A stretch of 64,000 bases of DNA, taken from contig CM049310.1 in NCBI GenBank assembly GCA_026874595.1, positions 40,181,558 through 40,245,557 on the forward strand, in the 5' to 3' direction. The notes beneath the pieces were generated by a model, which worked only from the letters and a program-made list of their open reading frames with translations, was not told the DNA's origin and searched no databases. The stretch's first letter is position 1. The number at the start of each line of letters is the position of its first letter. Shown here one piece after another: positions 1-11,689 of the stretch. The position numbers and the translations under genes are program-made. This DNA is from Sipunculus nudus. Lineage: Eukaryota > Annelida > Sipuncula > Golfingiida > Sipunculidae.

Positions 1-165
1 TCCACTGATTTGTGATATTTGATGAAGACTTGAAATTGTTAAACTTATCTAACTTATCTTTATTTTAGGTCTTTGACTCTGTGACCAGGGATCTTTAAAA
101 TGTGTAAATATCCCTTTTGTTATGATTCATGCATGGTGTGTGCATTATCTGACACAAGTCATTGT

Positions 166-356
166 CTGGAGTGTGGTGGCATTGTGGTTAATGTGTTAAA
201 CTTTTGATCACAAGGTTGTGGGTTTGAATCCCGTTAGGACTGCCATCCTCACTCAGACAGCTGGCCAAAATCTTAACCATAAGGGTGAGCCCTCTCCACC
301 AAGGATTAAATGGGTACTGGTCTTGCATCTGCTGCTGGAAAAAATGTAGATGGATA
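166..356 (+). repeat. tRNA-derived SINE (copy 1)
   Basis: A degenerate tRNA-like head is visible. A box-A-like stretch lies near 172-190, and a box B (GGTTTGAATCC-like) near 220-235. A body follows with the words 'AATGGGTACTGGTC' (about 308-322), also present in the copy at 437-737. This identifies a Pol III-type SINE with a family-specific tail. It has diverged from the tRNA consensus and is not a functional tRNA gene. The family name is not assigned. Confidence 0.65.
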
Positions 357-436
357 ACTCTTATTGTAAAAAAAGAAAAAAAAAAAGGTAAAAGATAGAG
401 TTTTTATAGTCTGATATCACCTATGTCAGTCTCATC

Positions 437-737
437 TGACTTTGCCTTCCTCGTCTTTCGGGCCTGTTCATTCTTGTAGCTTTTCTCGGTTCCCTGGGGA
501 GCATACAACCCAAGCTGCCATATCAGGTGCAAGAGGGTTATTCGTTTTACATTTGCCTACCTCCCATGACCAGTACCCATTCACTCCTTGTTCGAGAGAG
601 CGCACCCTTGTGGTAAAGAATTTGCCTAAGAGTCTTAGCGCAGATGGCGGTCAGAACGGGACGCGAACCCAAGACCCTGCGGTCACAAGTCCAGCGCCCT
701 ATCCATTACGCCACCACGCTCCACGCTTGTGTCTATG
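437..737 (-). repeat. tRNA-derived SINE (copy 2, inverted to copy 1)
   Basis: Read on the minus strand, a tRNA-like head (GTGGCGTAATGGATAGGGC, then GGGTTCGCGTCCCG as box B) runs from about 725 to 655. The same body as copy 1 follows (AATGGGTACTGGTCAT near 565-580). The tail contains GAAAAGCTACAAGAATGAA-type sequence. An identical 19-nt word lies in the opposite orientation at 778-796, so a second tail fragment abuts this copy. The open frame across this segment is a by-product of the SINE. Confidence 0.7.
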
Positions 738-777
738 AAGGCATGTGTTATAGTTTATGCTTCTTATAGGGAGACAA

Positions 778-830
778 GAAAAGCTACAAGAATGAACCAG
801 CCCAAAACCAGAAGTCAAAGTGTAAAGTAG
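778..830 (+). repeat. SINE tail fragment forming an inverted repeat with 454-485
   Basis: GAAAAGCTACAAGAATGAA at 778-796 is the exact reverse complement of 467-485. Weaker similarity continues outward for about 30-40 bases on both sides (GCCCAAAACCAGAAGTC against the left arm). It is either the tail of a third SINE copy or the second arm of a foldback. Confidence 0.5.
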
Positions 831-1156
831 GATGGGATGAGATTATTACACAAAGCGATATCCAGCCTTTACCTTAAAATTCAGCAAGTTACTTTTGACC
901 CATATCTTGAATGGGAAAATGTTTGTCATTAGTTTTCACTGACATATGTACTTGGGTTCAAAGCAAAAGGCTGTAAAATTTCTTTGGAAGCTCAGAGTGT
1001 CAATCTCAAAGCATAGATTTGATCATATTGCATCATGAATACTTCATACAAAAGTACAAAGGCATTGAAACAAGGCCTGAGAAAGTGGAATATTTGGTAG
1101 AATGAATTTTATCCTATCAGGATTTCTTGTTTCATAAAGTTTATGTATGTTGATGG

Positions 1157-1159
<3 letters not shown>

Positions 1160-1225
<66 letters not shown>

Positions 1226-1226
1226 A
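1160..1226. repeat. TA/TG microsatellite
   Basis: A run of TA dinucleotides (about 1160-1208) passes directly into TG dinucleotides (about 1209-1225). The surrounding sequence from about 830 to 1890 is AT-rich and I see no gene in it. Confidence 0.95.
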
Positions 1227-1884
1227 TTTGAACACTTAAGATATGCAAATTGTTTCTATAAAAGACAAGAGTTATAAAATATGGAGATATGTTGATATTT
1301 TGCTAATTGTATTGCATGAAAAAAATTGTAAAATTGCTTTAGATTTAGCTAGAGAACATTTATGCTATTTAACTTAAAGGTGAATAAACTTACTGTAAAT
1401 ATTTATTTTGAAATTATTTTTCTATGAATGTAGACATCTTAGCTTCATACATTTAATAGTGAGACAGAAAGATGTTTATATAAGTGAATTAGTTTTAGTT
1501 ATATTACAGTTAGTTCACAAGAACATAGAGATATCTGTATAATACAATATATATGGGCAATTATATTTTGGTAATATGTTATTGTTCAGCAGCTATTAAA
1601 AAGAACAGTATAAAAGACAACTAGTATCAACCTTATCTAAAGTGACAGAAATTTTATGTTGTAAATCAGAAACTTCAGTTTCTTATGAGTGTGCTTTCAT
1701 TAAATATATTTGGCAAATATTTTGTTGTTTTAGTTCACATATTTATTGAGCTTTACATCACAGGAACATATACCTTGTAACTTTATAATTTATTTTTCAA
1801 ATAAATTCTGCTCATGATTATGCAACAGTTCCTTCCTAACAATGACGTTCTTCCTTTGTAAAAACAAAATAATACACTCTTCCA

Positions 1885-2060
1885 CATTAAGTATTCCTAT
1901 TGTGTTTCTGCCATTGTATTCCAATTGTGTTTCTGCCATTGTGTTCCAACTGTATTTCTGCCATTGTGTTTCAATTGTATTTCCCCCCACTGTATTTCTT
2001 TTGTATTCATGCAATTCTGTACATTCATGCAATTGTGTACAAGTTGTATTTCTGCCATTA
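1885..2060. repeat. Degenerate minisatellite, ~22-25 bp unit
   Basis: About seven imperfect copies of a TTCTGCCATTGTGTTCCAA-like unit follow one another. Open frames on both strands here (the plus-strand one rich in F/C/H/V) result from the repeat, not from a gene. Confidence 0.75.
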
Positions 2061-2554
2061 GGCATGAAATGGCCTTATTTTATATGACTCAAAAACTACC
2101 TTGGACTCAATGATTTGGAAAAGTGCTTTGATAGGATAGAGCAGAACTGCTGCTAAATATAAAGTTATGTTGTTTTTTTTTATAATGCCAGATATGTATC
2201 TACACTATCAATACAAAACTACACAAATTGAGAGGATAAACTATTAACTAATTATATTTTTTGCTAATGATTCTCTTGAAGTGCAAGGGCTGACAATCAT
2301 CAGAATTAGTTTTAATAATTACAGTTTAACCTCAGTACTGATAAAATAATTGTTTATTTATACCACAGGCGCATGAATCCTTATACTCCTTCAGTGTTTG
2401 TTAAAGATAAATCAATGTCAGGATATCAGCCAGTGTTATATATTTTTTTATAAACTGGGTGTTAGAAATGTCAGTTATTACTTGTTGTCATAAGTTGATG
2501 AGGCTATAGGTATGTACTGCATCAGTGAAATGACCACATATTTAAGGATTCATA

Positions 2555-2749
2555 CACAGTCGCTTGAATCCTTATTTTAAAGGGCGTGGAGGTGGAGGAG
2601 CGATGGAGCAACAGGACAAATGCGTGTTTTGGGCACCTCTTTTGTGATACACGCTGTCTCCGCATGAAGGACGGCACGCCCATATATTTATTTAGTGCAC
2701 AGTTTAATCCTTTTTTTCACATCGACATTTAGGGATTCAAGTGACTGTG
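2555..2749. mobile_element. Short inverted-repeat element (MITE-like)
   Basis: CACAGTCGCTTGAATCCTTA at 2555-2574 faces TTTAGGGATTCAAGTGACTGTG at 2728-2749, an imperfect inverted repeat of about 20 bp bounding 195 bp. Related TGAATCCTTA words occur at about 2375 and 2790, so more fragments lie nearby. I found no coding potential and no clear target duplication. 2760-4190 shows no recognisable gene or element. Confidence 0.5.
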
Positions 2750-4192
2750 AATCATATAAGGATGCACAAAATAGGCTTCATATTTAAGGATTCAAGCACT
2801 TGTGATTATACCAGTTTGTTAATGTGGCCATACATATAACCTAATGCACAATGTTTTAATGCCACGCTCAATATCTTAGAGGTACAATAGCATGTCTGAC
2901 ATGAAGAAAAAGTGAATTATATGGCATATTCTGATCTGAAATCGTCATCATAGAGATGCCCGGCATTGATCAAGGTATGCATGCACCGTAGTCGTCCATC
3001 CGTAGCTTGCAATGTTAGTACATGTACGCTGTTAAAACATTGATGCTGCATGATGACTGTACATTGAACAGTAAGTACAATCTTATGATTTAATTAAGGT
3101 GCCTGATAATTGAGATTTTATATTGCTTGTATTTGTATGTTTCATTTTATAAATGATATGCTATAAAAACTGTTTGTATGATATAACATCTTATGTGTAT
3201 TTTATAAAAATACATTAGATGATCTTGTATAACCAAATAAGGAAACTAAAATGTCAATCAAGTTAATATTTCTGGTGAATAAAACTTTGTTTACATGTAC
3301 CGGTATATCTTCTGTTGTATATAACTTTATTCTGAAAGCATGCGCAATGTTTTGGTCAGTTTTACTGGGTATGCGAAGTGAAGTTTTAAATAGATTTTAT
3401 GATATATTTCTGTGAAGTGTCAGTGATATAACAGCGAGTACAGCTAGCAATTGGATGAAGAGCAGACATTTAATTAACGACATGTAGCATTTACTTAATG
3501 ACATGTTTACTTTCATGGCAAAGTAATTCGTTCTATATTTGATATACAGGAAGATAATATGTCACAGGACTATTAGCATTATTAATTAAAAGCCATAAGT
3601 TGAAAGTTATATACAATTTCAGATTTAAAAACTAAAACCACAATTCAAAGTTAAATTTTATAGAATATGCATGCATGAATAACCTCACTGATGACTCGGG
3701 GTGGGGATGTCTAATTCTCGCTTGAGTTTGTTCAAATCTCTTTTGGCCCGCTGTGCTTCTTGGTCCATTTTAATGTCTTTAATTTTGAACATGAGATTTG
3801 CTGTATAATATTTTCTAAACGTGCGTGGAATATGAGACTTTTAGAAATCAGATAATTAAATGATTAGTCTGGAACCCTGGAAAATGGGGGTCCGTAGTTC
3901 GAAGGGACTTGGCGCTCGAAGTGGACTGTTGACAAGCTCCCTCGGCGAATAAATAAGGGGTTAACTACGATTATTAATAATACCAAAAAATAGAGATTTT
4001 GTTAGGACAGAGACGAGTGCCATATCAAGCCCAGGGCAAGAACAGTGACGAATTTCAAACAGAGCCCCGGGCCGGAAAAGAAGTCGTTGGTGTTAGGACT
4101 GCAACAGCGACCACATGGCACCGAAACCTCAGAACCCATCTTTATTTCTCTTCAGCACCGACGCTCGTACGATATGTTGGTTTGCTACTATG

Positions 4193-4836
4193 CAGTGGCG
4201 GATCCAGAAGGGTATAATTAATTTTCATTTTTTTTTTTTTCAGAAATATTTTTAATTCCCTAACAATTAGAATTACTAAGTTATCTATAGTTTATTACTT
4301 TCTAAGTCACAAGTTGAGAATATCAATGAACAGGTCTGTGATCTTGTCAATTAAGATAGCTTCCAAATGTTACTATACTGAGAGAGGCGGTCCTTTCGTC
4401 ATTGCACTCTGCTAGGTCATAACACTTAGCCCCTAAGTTTGATAACGTAATGCAATGACATTCAAGAGAATAGAAGTTGAGGAACTCAAAATGTCCTCTA
4501 TACATTGTATATTTAAAATGTCTCAATATAGCATGGGGACACCCCCTCCCGTACCCTTCCCCGTGTTCCTGTAATTAACTTTACAAAAAAAACTTGGTTC
4601 TAGATTTTATTCTTATGGGTGAAATAAAAAAAAAACTCCAAATATTTCTAATTCTCATGGCCTGAAAATATATAACGTAGTATTAATAATAATTATATAT
4701 ACATATTTATAATGTATATACACACAAAACAAAAATGTATGCACAATTTAAGAACTTAAATATTCTTAATTCCCATCAACCGTGAACCAACCCAGTATAA
4801 GCGCCCCCTGTTCTCGAATTTCTGCATCCGCCACTG
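4193..4836. mobile_element. MITE-like element with CAGTGGCGGAT termini
   Basis: CAGTGGCGGATCCAGAA opens the segment at 4193. The reverse complement of CAGTGGCGGATGCAGAA closes it at 4836, giving a terminal inverted repeat of 17 bp with one mismatch. CAGTGGCGGAT-type ends are common in hAT-like non-autonomous elements (family knowledge). Flanking 8-mers do not match, so the target duplication is lost or the ends are not exact. The interior is AT-rich and non-coding. Confidence 0.6.
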
Positions 4837-4999
4837 TTGTGTTAATCCGGCACTGATTAAATATAAATGGGGATTTTACGGTCAATAACTGAAAAAAAAA
4901 TCAGCTGGTTAATGAAAGAAATGTTTATATTGATTATGGACATCGGTTTGGTAATCGATTATTAAAGCAAGTGGCCCATTGGCCATGACGTTCAGCTGA

Positions 5000-5990
5000 A
5001 TTCGAGGAACCTTGAACAATGTGTAACATGACACCAAGAGTGCTCAAAATCATGGATTTCGCCAATACACCTTAGATATAGGTTACAGTGACCTTATTTT
5101 ACATCCAGCTGCTAACATTTGTGCCCATCTGACTAACTGTGTTTTTTTCATAAAGCTTGCAGGTTATAGGTCACATGCAGTGACATTGTTTTTTTAGGTT
5201 TCCAAGAAATTTTTACAGGAACCTGAATCTTAATCAAATTAAAAGTTTCTTGGCCCAACTGTAACCCACCATGCAAATCTGCCCTATATGGTACTCATAT
5301 CATGTTCATTCACATATTTTCCAGAATTTAGGTCACTATGACTTAATTTCAGGTTTCCGAGGAGATATGCCTAGGACCTTCCTTGAAGTACAGTTAGAAG
5401 ATTCTAGTTTTAACGGTTACAGTTTGTCCTTTATTAACAGCCAGACCACTTCATTTGAAGGTCTCAAAATAGAGAAAAAAATGCGTAAAAAATAAAAAAA
5501 AAGTACAGGTGGTACCGCTATTCTGCAGGTACTTATGAATCACTTCATGTGGCTTAAAATGTTTTTGACCAGTAATATAGGTCACCTAATTTCAGGTTTC
5601 CATGGAGATTGCCCAAGATGTTTTGGGTGATAGCACGCTAAATATATGTCCCCATGACCTAATTTCAGGCTTTCATGGAGAATACCAAAGACTTCCCTGT
5701 AGTTTTTATTGGAACATTCTAGGGCTAACAGATACAATTTGTGCCCATCTGATTTTCAGGGTGCTAAAATCCATGTTTTTGGCCCATATTTCACAGAATA
5801 TAGGTCACCATGCCTAATTTAAGGTTTCCTTGCAGATTTATCCATGACCTGTGCGAATGTCATGTACGAAGATTCTAGTCCTAGCAGATACAATTTGTGC
5901 CCAGTCTGACTGGGTGCTCAAAATCATGTTTTCAGCCTGTATTTCACAAAATATAGGTCACCGTGACCTAATTTCAAGTTTTTGATTTGC
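5000..5990. repeat. Old interspersed repeat with recurring 'AGGTCAC..TGACCTAATTTCAGGTTTCC' modules
   Basis: The words 'TAGGTCACNNTGACCTAATTTCAGGTTTCC' and 'ACAATTTGTGCCCATCTGA' recur about every 100-200 bp. The same family is seen again at 20700-21896. A perfect 15-bp AGGTCA-CCG-TGACCT palindrome lies at 5955-5969. Small open frames here are not coding. 5990-6800 has no gene that I recognise. Confidence 0.65.
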
Positions 5991-6807
5991 CTGAATGTAC
6001 AGTGAGAAATTTCTAGGTTACTAGAGTTACTACTCATCGAGCGAGTTTAACATGAACTCCACACTAACACAAATTAAATAAAGATACTATTTTATACTTA
6101 GAAATAACTTGTGCTGTAAATCCTTGTTGTGCCTGAATCAAGTTATTTGGATGCACTGCTTCCATCAAAGTCATAAGCTGATGATTCTTTCTAAATAAAT
6201 TCCAGGTTTCATTTTGAAATTATAATCTGACACAATGAGGTTTCATTGTATATCATGCATTCAAACTTAAACAGACAACATCGAACTAATATTCGGTAAA
6301 TTTATTTTCCACTCCTTTTACCAGTCTCACCGACCCAGGCTCACCATAACCAGAGAAGAAGAAAAGTAGGGTCAGTGAGAAGAAGAGTAAGAGGAGAAGA
6401 AAGAGAAGAAACACAAAAAGCATAAAAACAAACATAAGAGTTAAAGAAGCACAAGAAAACTAAGGAGAAGTGGCAAGACTAGTTCATATATATGTATTTT
6501 AGCTGCACTCAGTTCACAAATCTGTGTATACAGACGCCTGGTTGAGAGAGGGGAACCTTTGATTGAAAAAATGTGTAAACTGAAAAGAATTATGTGGATA
6601 ACCAAAAAGGCTATTTATATACCTTAAAATTTAGGAGAGAGTTGTGAAATCTGTTTAAACCTTGCCATGCAATTTTTGATTCCATACGTGCCTTCATGTA
6701 AGTCTACCTTAATGATTACTGTTCATTTTTCTTTACTTTACTTGGTACTGCTTACTTTGATTCTTAATTATGAAGCCCTCTGGTTCTGGAAGTTCATCCC
6801 TCAAGCC

Positions 6808-7263
6808 CAGCGTACACGTTACGAAGTATAGATACGAAGCAGGATGCAACAAAAAATCCTGAGAAAACGTGTATTTTGAACTACGATACAAGTCATACGA
6901 TCACGGCTTCGTATCGTACCGTATTGTATTGAGTGTGCTCGAAATTTTGTATCGTAACTGGTTTCCTTTCGTATCGTATCCGAATTTCATAACGTGCACG
7001 CTGGACATAAGTGGTTTAGTTTCTTTCCCTGTCGTAGCCTTCTTTTTTGCGCCAAAAGCCACTTTTCCACGATTTATAGAAACCAACGGTTTCTTTGGCA
7101 GACATATGTTGTTTATCAGTATATGATATAATTATCCCATCCCCGTTTGCATGAAATTCCTGTAATGTACGGGAAAATCCGATACGAATCTCAGGTATAT
7201 AAGATACGACATTCCGATAATTATGAATTCGTATCGTTTCCAAATTTCGTAACGTGTACACAG
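6808..7263. mobile_element. 456-bp MITE rich in CGATAC/GTATCG words
   Basis: CAGCGTACACGTTACGAA at 6808-6825 is mirrored by the reverse complement of CTGTGTACACGTTACGAA ending at 7263: 18 bp with two mismatches. The interior is dense in GTATCGTA, CGTATC and TACGAA words that pair with each other, so the whole element can fold. Two open frames inside are by-products. I could not confirm a target duplication. 7264-8880 contains nothing I can name. Confidence 0.65.
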
Positions 7264-8879
7264 TCCGAGGGGGTACTTCTCTCTCCACGGACAATAAATA
7301 GGTTTAGCACCGGGAAGCTAAGGTCAAAGGTGTTTGGGCGGTGGGAGGAGCGCCTTCTGGTGCTTGGAAAGAAAGAAGTTGTCCTTTATAGGCTTCACAC
7401 AGAGTCTGATGATCCAGTTCTGCATCTAGACAATTAACTGTTAGTGTCGTTGGTTTGGGATTTGGGTGATGACCTTAAGAGATTTTTACCACTGGAAAGG
7501 ACATTACTATATATATTATCGATTTACAATATTTTAACGTCTATGGGCATTACTTCACAAAGATTTTGATCAATATTGTACATGAGGACTGTTTTCTCAG
7601 AGGATTTATATTATTTTGCATCCATAATCCCATTTACCCATTTAACTGCTCGCACCCGAGGGACCCACAATTATGGTTTCGAGGATGTTCAAACCTTTAT
7701 TCGGCGAAATAACCTTGAAAAATTTCTAAAAAGCTTAATTATTTCCTTTCTCGCATCCTCTTTTAAGGTCTTTCAGCAGGGCCAAAATATTTAAAAGGCA
7801 ACATTAGACCAAGTGAAATTCCAGGAGGACGGATTACTAGCTGCGCCCCTGCTTTTTTTATAGCATCCCAGATACATTCTTCACTCATGTTATCAGCCAT
7901 AATATACGCCAAAGACCATCTGTACAGATGTGACGTGACTTTTATTGGAAAAACGTATGAAATTTGATGCAAAAGGAAGTTAAAATGTACAAAAATACTT
8001 TTCATGGCACACTTGATGTGCCAGTCATTTACAAGCAATATATACAAAACATGCCCAACCTCTAAAAGAACTCTTTGTTTCTTTTGTTTAGCTATGTCCT
8101 TACAGGGGTCTGGAGGAGTTGCGATTCAAGCGATGTTCTGTCACGCAGAAGATATCAAGAGCCTCCTCGCCCTTTCCCTGCCAAACTCCAATGCACATTC
8201 CCAAACTGGTTGTTATGGTCACACCTTGGAGTCGAAATCATCTTTCATGGAGGACTTGTCCATCTGCTTGAACTACTTTGCGATTTGGCTTCGAGAAACC
8301 GATCGGTATACTTAACACTACAGCTGCGATTACATGAATTGTCTAGTCTCACGCAGGTAATTATATACATACATGTGCCCGTGACGTCATACAGATATTA
8401 GCCAATCAGATAACACAAAGAATTCCTTGTCGATCGTGTTACAGGTTTATTTTCCTGCCCGACCGGGATACGCAGGTTTACCAAGGCACCGTACTGGCCT
8501 TGTCTTGGGCAACTGGCCGCCTGCTTGACCTTTTCAGTCAGTGATAAAACTTCTACACTGAAGGCAACCCTTTAATACCTTGCCCACGTGCACATTTTGA
8601 TCCTGGATATAAATCTCCCCAAATGTTCAAACTTTGGCATATTACGTCAGCATTTCTTCCATGACCTTCCACTTGGTCCTGCAGATGAGATGGACGGGAT
8701 TTGCAGAGGAAAATACCATGCTTTCTATAAATTTCTCATCCATTTCCATGGAAGGTATCACACCGAAAGGAAGCTTCCCTGTCAACTAAAAAAACTCTCA
8801 ATGAAAAGCCTAATTTTGATAAACTTTACATGGAGTGTACAAGTAGGGTCAGTTATTGTAACTAATACTGGGCATTCTC

Positions 8880-9058
8880 CATTGCTCAGATGGTGGTGTT
8901 TGGTTGTGTCTTGAGGTAGAGGAAATCAGAGAATGAGGAGAAACCACCAACCCAGGATAGGCCACTACAAATAACTCTCATAGGCATGCCTGGGTTCGAA
9001 CCCAGGTCGCCAGTGGAGAGAGCTGAACGTTTTACCCCACAACAAACTCTAGAAAAAA
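8880..9058 (-). repeat. tRNA-derived SINE with intact box B
   Basis: On the minus strand a tRNA-like head includes CCTGGGTTCGAACCCAGG (about 9008-8991), a perfect box B and T-arm palindrome. A body follows with AGTGGCCTATCCTGGGTTGG and TGGTTTCTCCTCATTCTCTG. It is a different family from the copies at 166-737. 9066-9630 is AT-rich and empty as far as I can see. Confidence 0.75.
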
Positions 9059-9636
9059 AGATGATTGCGTTGTTCATATGTCCAGAAATAACAAATATAC
9101 ATCATTTATGATTTCAAGTGATTTATTCATAATTTTCTCTTCACTTTTCACCCTGATCTCAAATGTATATGGACCCATGCTGGTCGAGTACAGTACAGTA
9201 CTTACATAACTTACTAGGCAGGATAATAAAATGTGGGTATGGGAAATTAAGAAAAGACACAAGTGACACTATGTTTCCATCCTTTGTAACAAAGTCAGGA
9301 GAGGGCCTCAAATCAGATAAAAGAAATCAATTGGTGTTTTTCTTCATTAAAGAGATAAACTGGTGTTCTTCTTGATCCACACAAATTAAGTTTCTTTTCT
9401 TATTAATCAATTTCATCTTTTAACATGTGCCTCTCTGATGCTTTGTTTCTTTTCTCAGAGCCCCTTTTGCACTTAAATTTTTACAGTACTTTTAAATGAG
9501 TGTTTATCCTGTAAGAAGATATACAGAAGTGTCCTGTCAACTGATGTGTCCCTGAGCTTGTATCACTGCATCCACGACCATCATGACCCTTAGATCACAG
9601 GAGTTGTCTCTGACTGCTTAAGATTAAATGACACAG

Positions 9637-9897
9637 CTACATCACATGACCAAGGTCTCCAGAAGATGTCACACCACTGATGAGATCCTGTGCCATCCAG
9701 TCAGTTTTATTTTCTTGTATCATCAACCCTTTACTGGTCTTGGACTGGTTTCCTGATTTTAGGCCATGCAACTTCCACACAAATTTTGCTTTTGGACCTT
9801 GTGTAACATGATCAACCTCATGATGACGATAACCTGAACTGCTGGGGCCTGGTGAAGGTTCTGCTTGTACCTGAACAATCACAGTACGCGGACCCTG
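9637..9897 (-). CDS. Possible terminal coding exon of an unrecognised gene
   Basis: The minus strand shows a good 3' splice site (CTCTGCTTTCAG followed by GGTCCGCG at 9897). An open frame of 86 codons then runs to TAG at 9639-9637. The peptide begins GPRTVIVQVQAEPSPG, contains a Ser/Pro/Gly stretch and a basic-aromatic segment (KAKFVWKLHGLKSG), and ends SGDLGHVM. I do not recognise the family. A strong donor (GAG followed by GTAAGTG) in matching phase lies upstream at 11248. No start exon was found. It lies 3' of RBM45 on the same strand and is not part of it. It could also be a chance open frame. Confidence 0.35.
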   Translation of the reverse strand, partial: QGPRTVIVQVQAEPSPGPSSSGYRHHEVDHVTQGPKAKFVWKLHGLKSGNQSKTSKGLMIQENKTDWMAQDLISGVTSSGDLGHVM

Positions 9898-10135
9898 AAA
9901 GCAGAGGTCAAATTTAAAATTCACACAATTATTACACATTTCAACAGATACAGGCCACAACAGTTCTATTCTGCCTGATCTGGTTAAACATACGATAAGA
10001 TGTGGCACATTCTTAGCTTTACATTATCATAGAATGTATATATGACAACAAATAAAATTATGGTTACACTAACATACAAATGCACAAAAAAATGCCCTGT
10101 TAGTGTTCCAAGGATTTTTCAGAGGTTCCTAGTCC

Positions 10136-11190
10136 TACGAGGATACACCTACAGTTGAGTCAGGCATTCTCTGACCTGGGAAGGTACATCTACAGTTGGG
10201 TCAGGCGTTCTCTGTCCAGGCAGGATACACCTACAGTTGGGTCAGGCGTTCTCTGTCCTGGCAGGATACACCTACAGTTGGGTCAGGCGTTCTCGGTCAT
10301 GGGGGGGGGGATACACCTACAGTTGGATCAGGAGTTCTCTGTCCAGGGAGGATACACCTACAGTTGGTTCTGCAGTTGGGTCAGGGGTTCTTTGTCCTGG
10401 TAGGATACACCTACAGTTAGGTCAGGAGTTCTCTGTCCTGGGAGGTAACACCTACAGCTGGGTCAGGAATTCTGTCCTGGGAGGATACACCTACATTTGG
10501 GTCAGAAGTTCTCTGTCCTGGGAGGTAACACCTACAGCTGGGTCAGGAATTCTGTCCTGGGAGGATACACCTACAGTTGGGTCAGGCATTCTCTGTCCTG
10601 TGAGGATGTAGTAGGGTCAGGCATTCTCTGTCCTGGGAGGATACAGCTACTATTTGGTCAGGCGTTCTGTCCTGTGAGGATACACCTACAGTAAGGTCGA
10701 GAGTTCTCTGTCCTGGGAGGATACACCTTCAGTTGGGTCAGGAGTTCTCTGTCCTGGGAGGATACACCTACAGTTGGGTCAGGTGTTCTCTGTCATGGGA
10801 GGATATCCCTTCATTTGGATCAGGTGTTCTCTGTCCTGGGAGGATACATCTACAGTTTGGTCAGGAGTTCTCTGTCCAAGGAGGCATTCTTTATCTTGGG
10901 AGGATACACCGTATTCTCTGTCCTTGGAGGTTTTATGTGGGCCAGGCGTTCTCTTTCATGGGAGGATACACCTTCAGTTGGATCAAGAGTTCTCTGTCCT
11001 GGGAGGATACACCTACAGTTGGGTAAGGAGTACTCTGTCCTGGGAGGACACACCTTCAGTTGAGTTGGGCATTCTCTGTACTGGGAAAATACACCTGCAG
11101 TTGGGTCAGAAGTTCTCTGTCCTAGGAGGATACACCTAAAGTTAGGTCAGGAATTCTCTATTCTGGGAGGATACAGCTACAGGTGGGTCA
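10136..11190. repeat. 41-bp minisatellite, about 25 copies
   Basis: Units of GGATACACCTACAGTTGGG plus TCAGGCGTTCTCTGTCCTGG-like sequence recur every 41 bp (for example at 10196, 10237 and 10278). Substitutions, unit truncations and a few insertions are present, including a G10 run near 10300-10309. Because 41 is not a multiple of three, all plus frames cycle through the same peptide words (YTYSWVR, FSVLGG), which creates long false open frames. Confidence 0.95.
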
Positions 11191-11689
11191 GTTGAGTCCG
11201 GGAGTCTGAATAGCTTTAGACTTCTGCTGTGTACCAGCTACACTTACCTCACTATTCACTGGCCACAGAGGCTGATTTTGCTGCCAATATCACATGGTCA
11301 TCATATCAGACATCCTGTTCTGCTAAAATGGCAAGATTAAAATTAGTAAAGTATCTAGATTTGTAAGGAATAAAATCTATAAAATACATCAATGGTATCA
11401 ATATATTAAAAAAGGGTTGCTTTTTCAGAATTTATTAATAATAATTAATAATATGTTATTGTGTTGAACATAAACAAAAATGATATTAGTCTCAACCAAA
11501 TTTCATGAAAAGTTATATAATACAAGGCCTACAGGCCTAATGCAAACATGTGCAATGGGATATACATCAGGTATAATGCTCCCATGCTGGACTTTTACTT
11601 TTCAAGTACATGTGTGACATATATATGCACAATGCAAGCACTAGACATTTTGAACCCAAGTTCATGCACCAATTACACAAACATCACTG

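Noticed and set aside
640-725. Functional tRNA gene on the minus strand
   Set aside because: The A/B-box head is tRNA-like, but the cloverleaf does not close and the SINE body follows directly.
1044-1235. Open frame with a long YIYIYI run on the minus strand
   Set aside because: It is the translation of the TA/TG microsatellite. The flanking residues show no coding character.
10155-11139. Several 65-124-codon frames with YTYSWVR repeats
   Set aside because: They are produced by the 41-bp minisatellite, which is open in all three frames.
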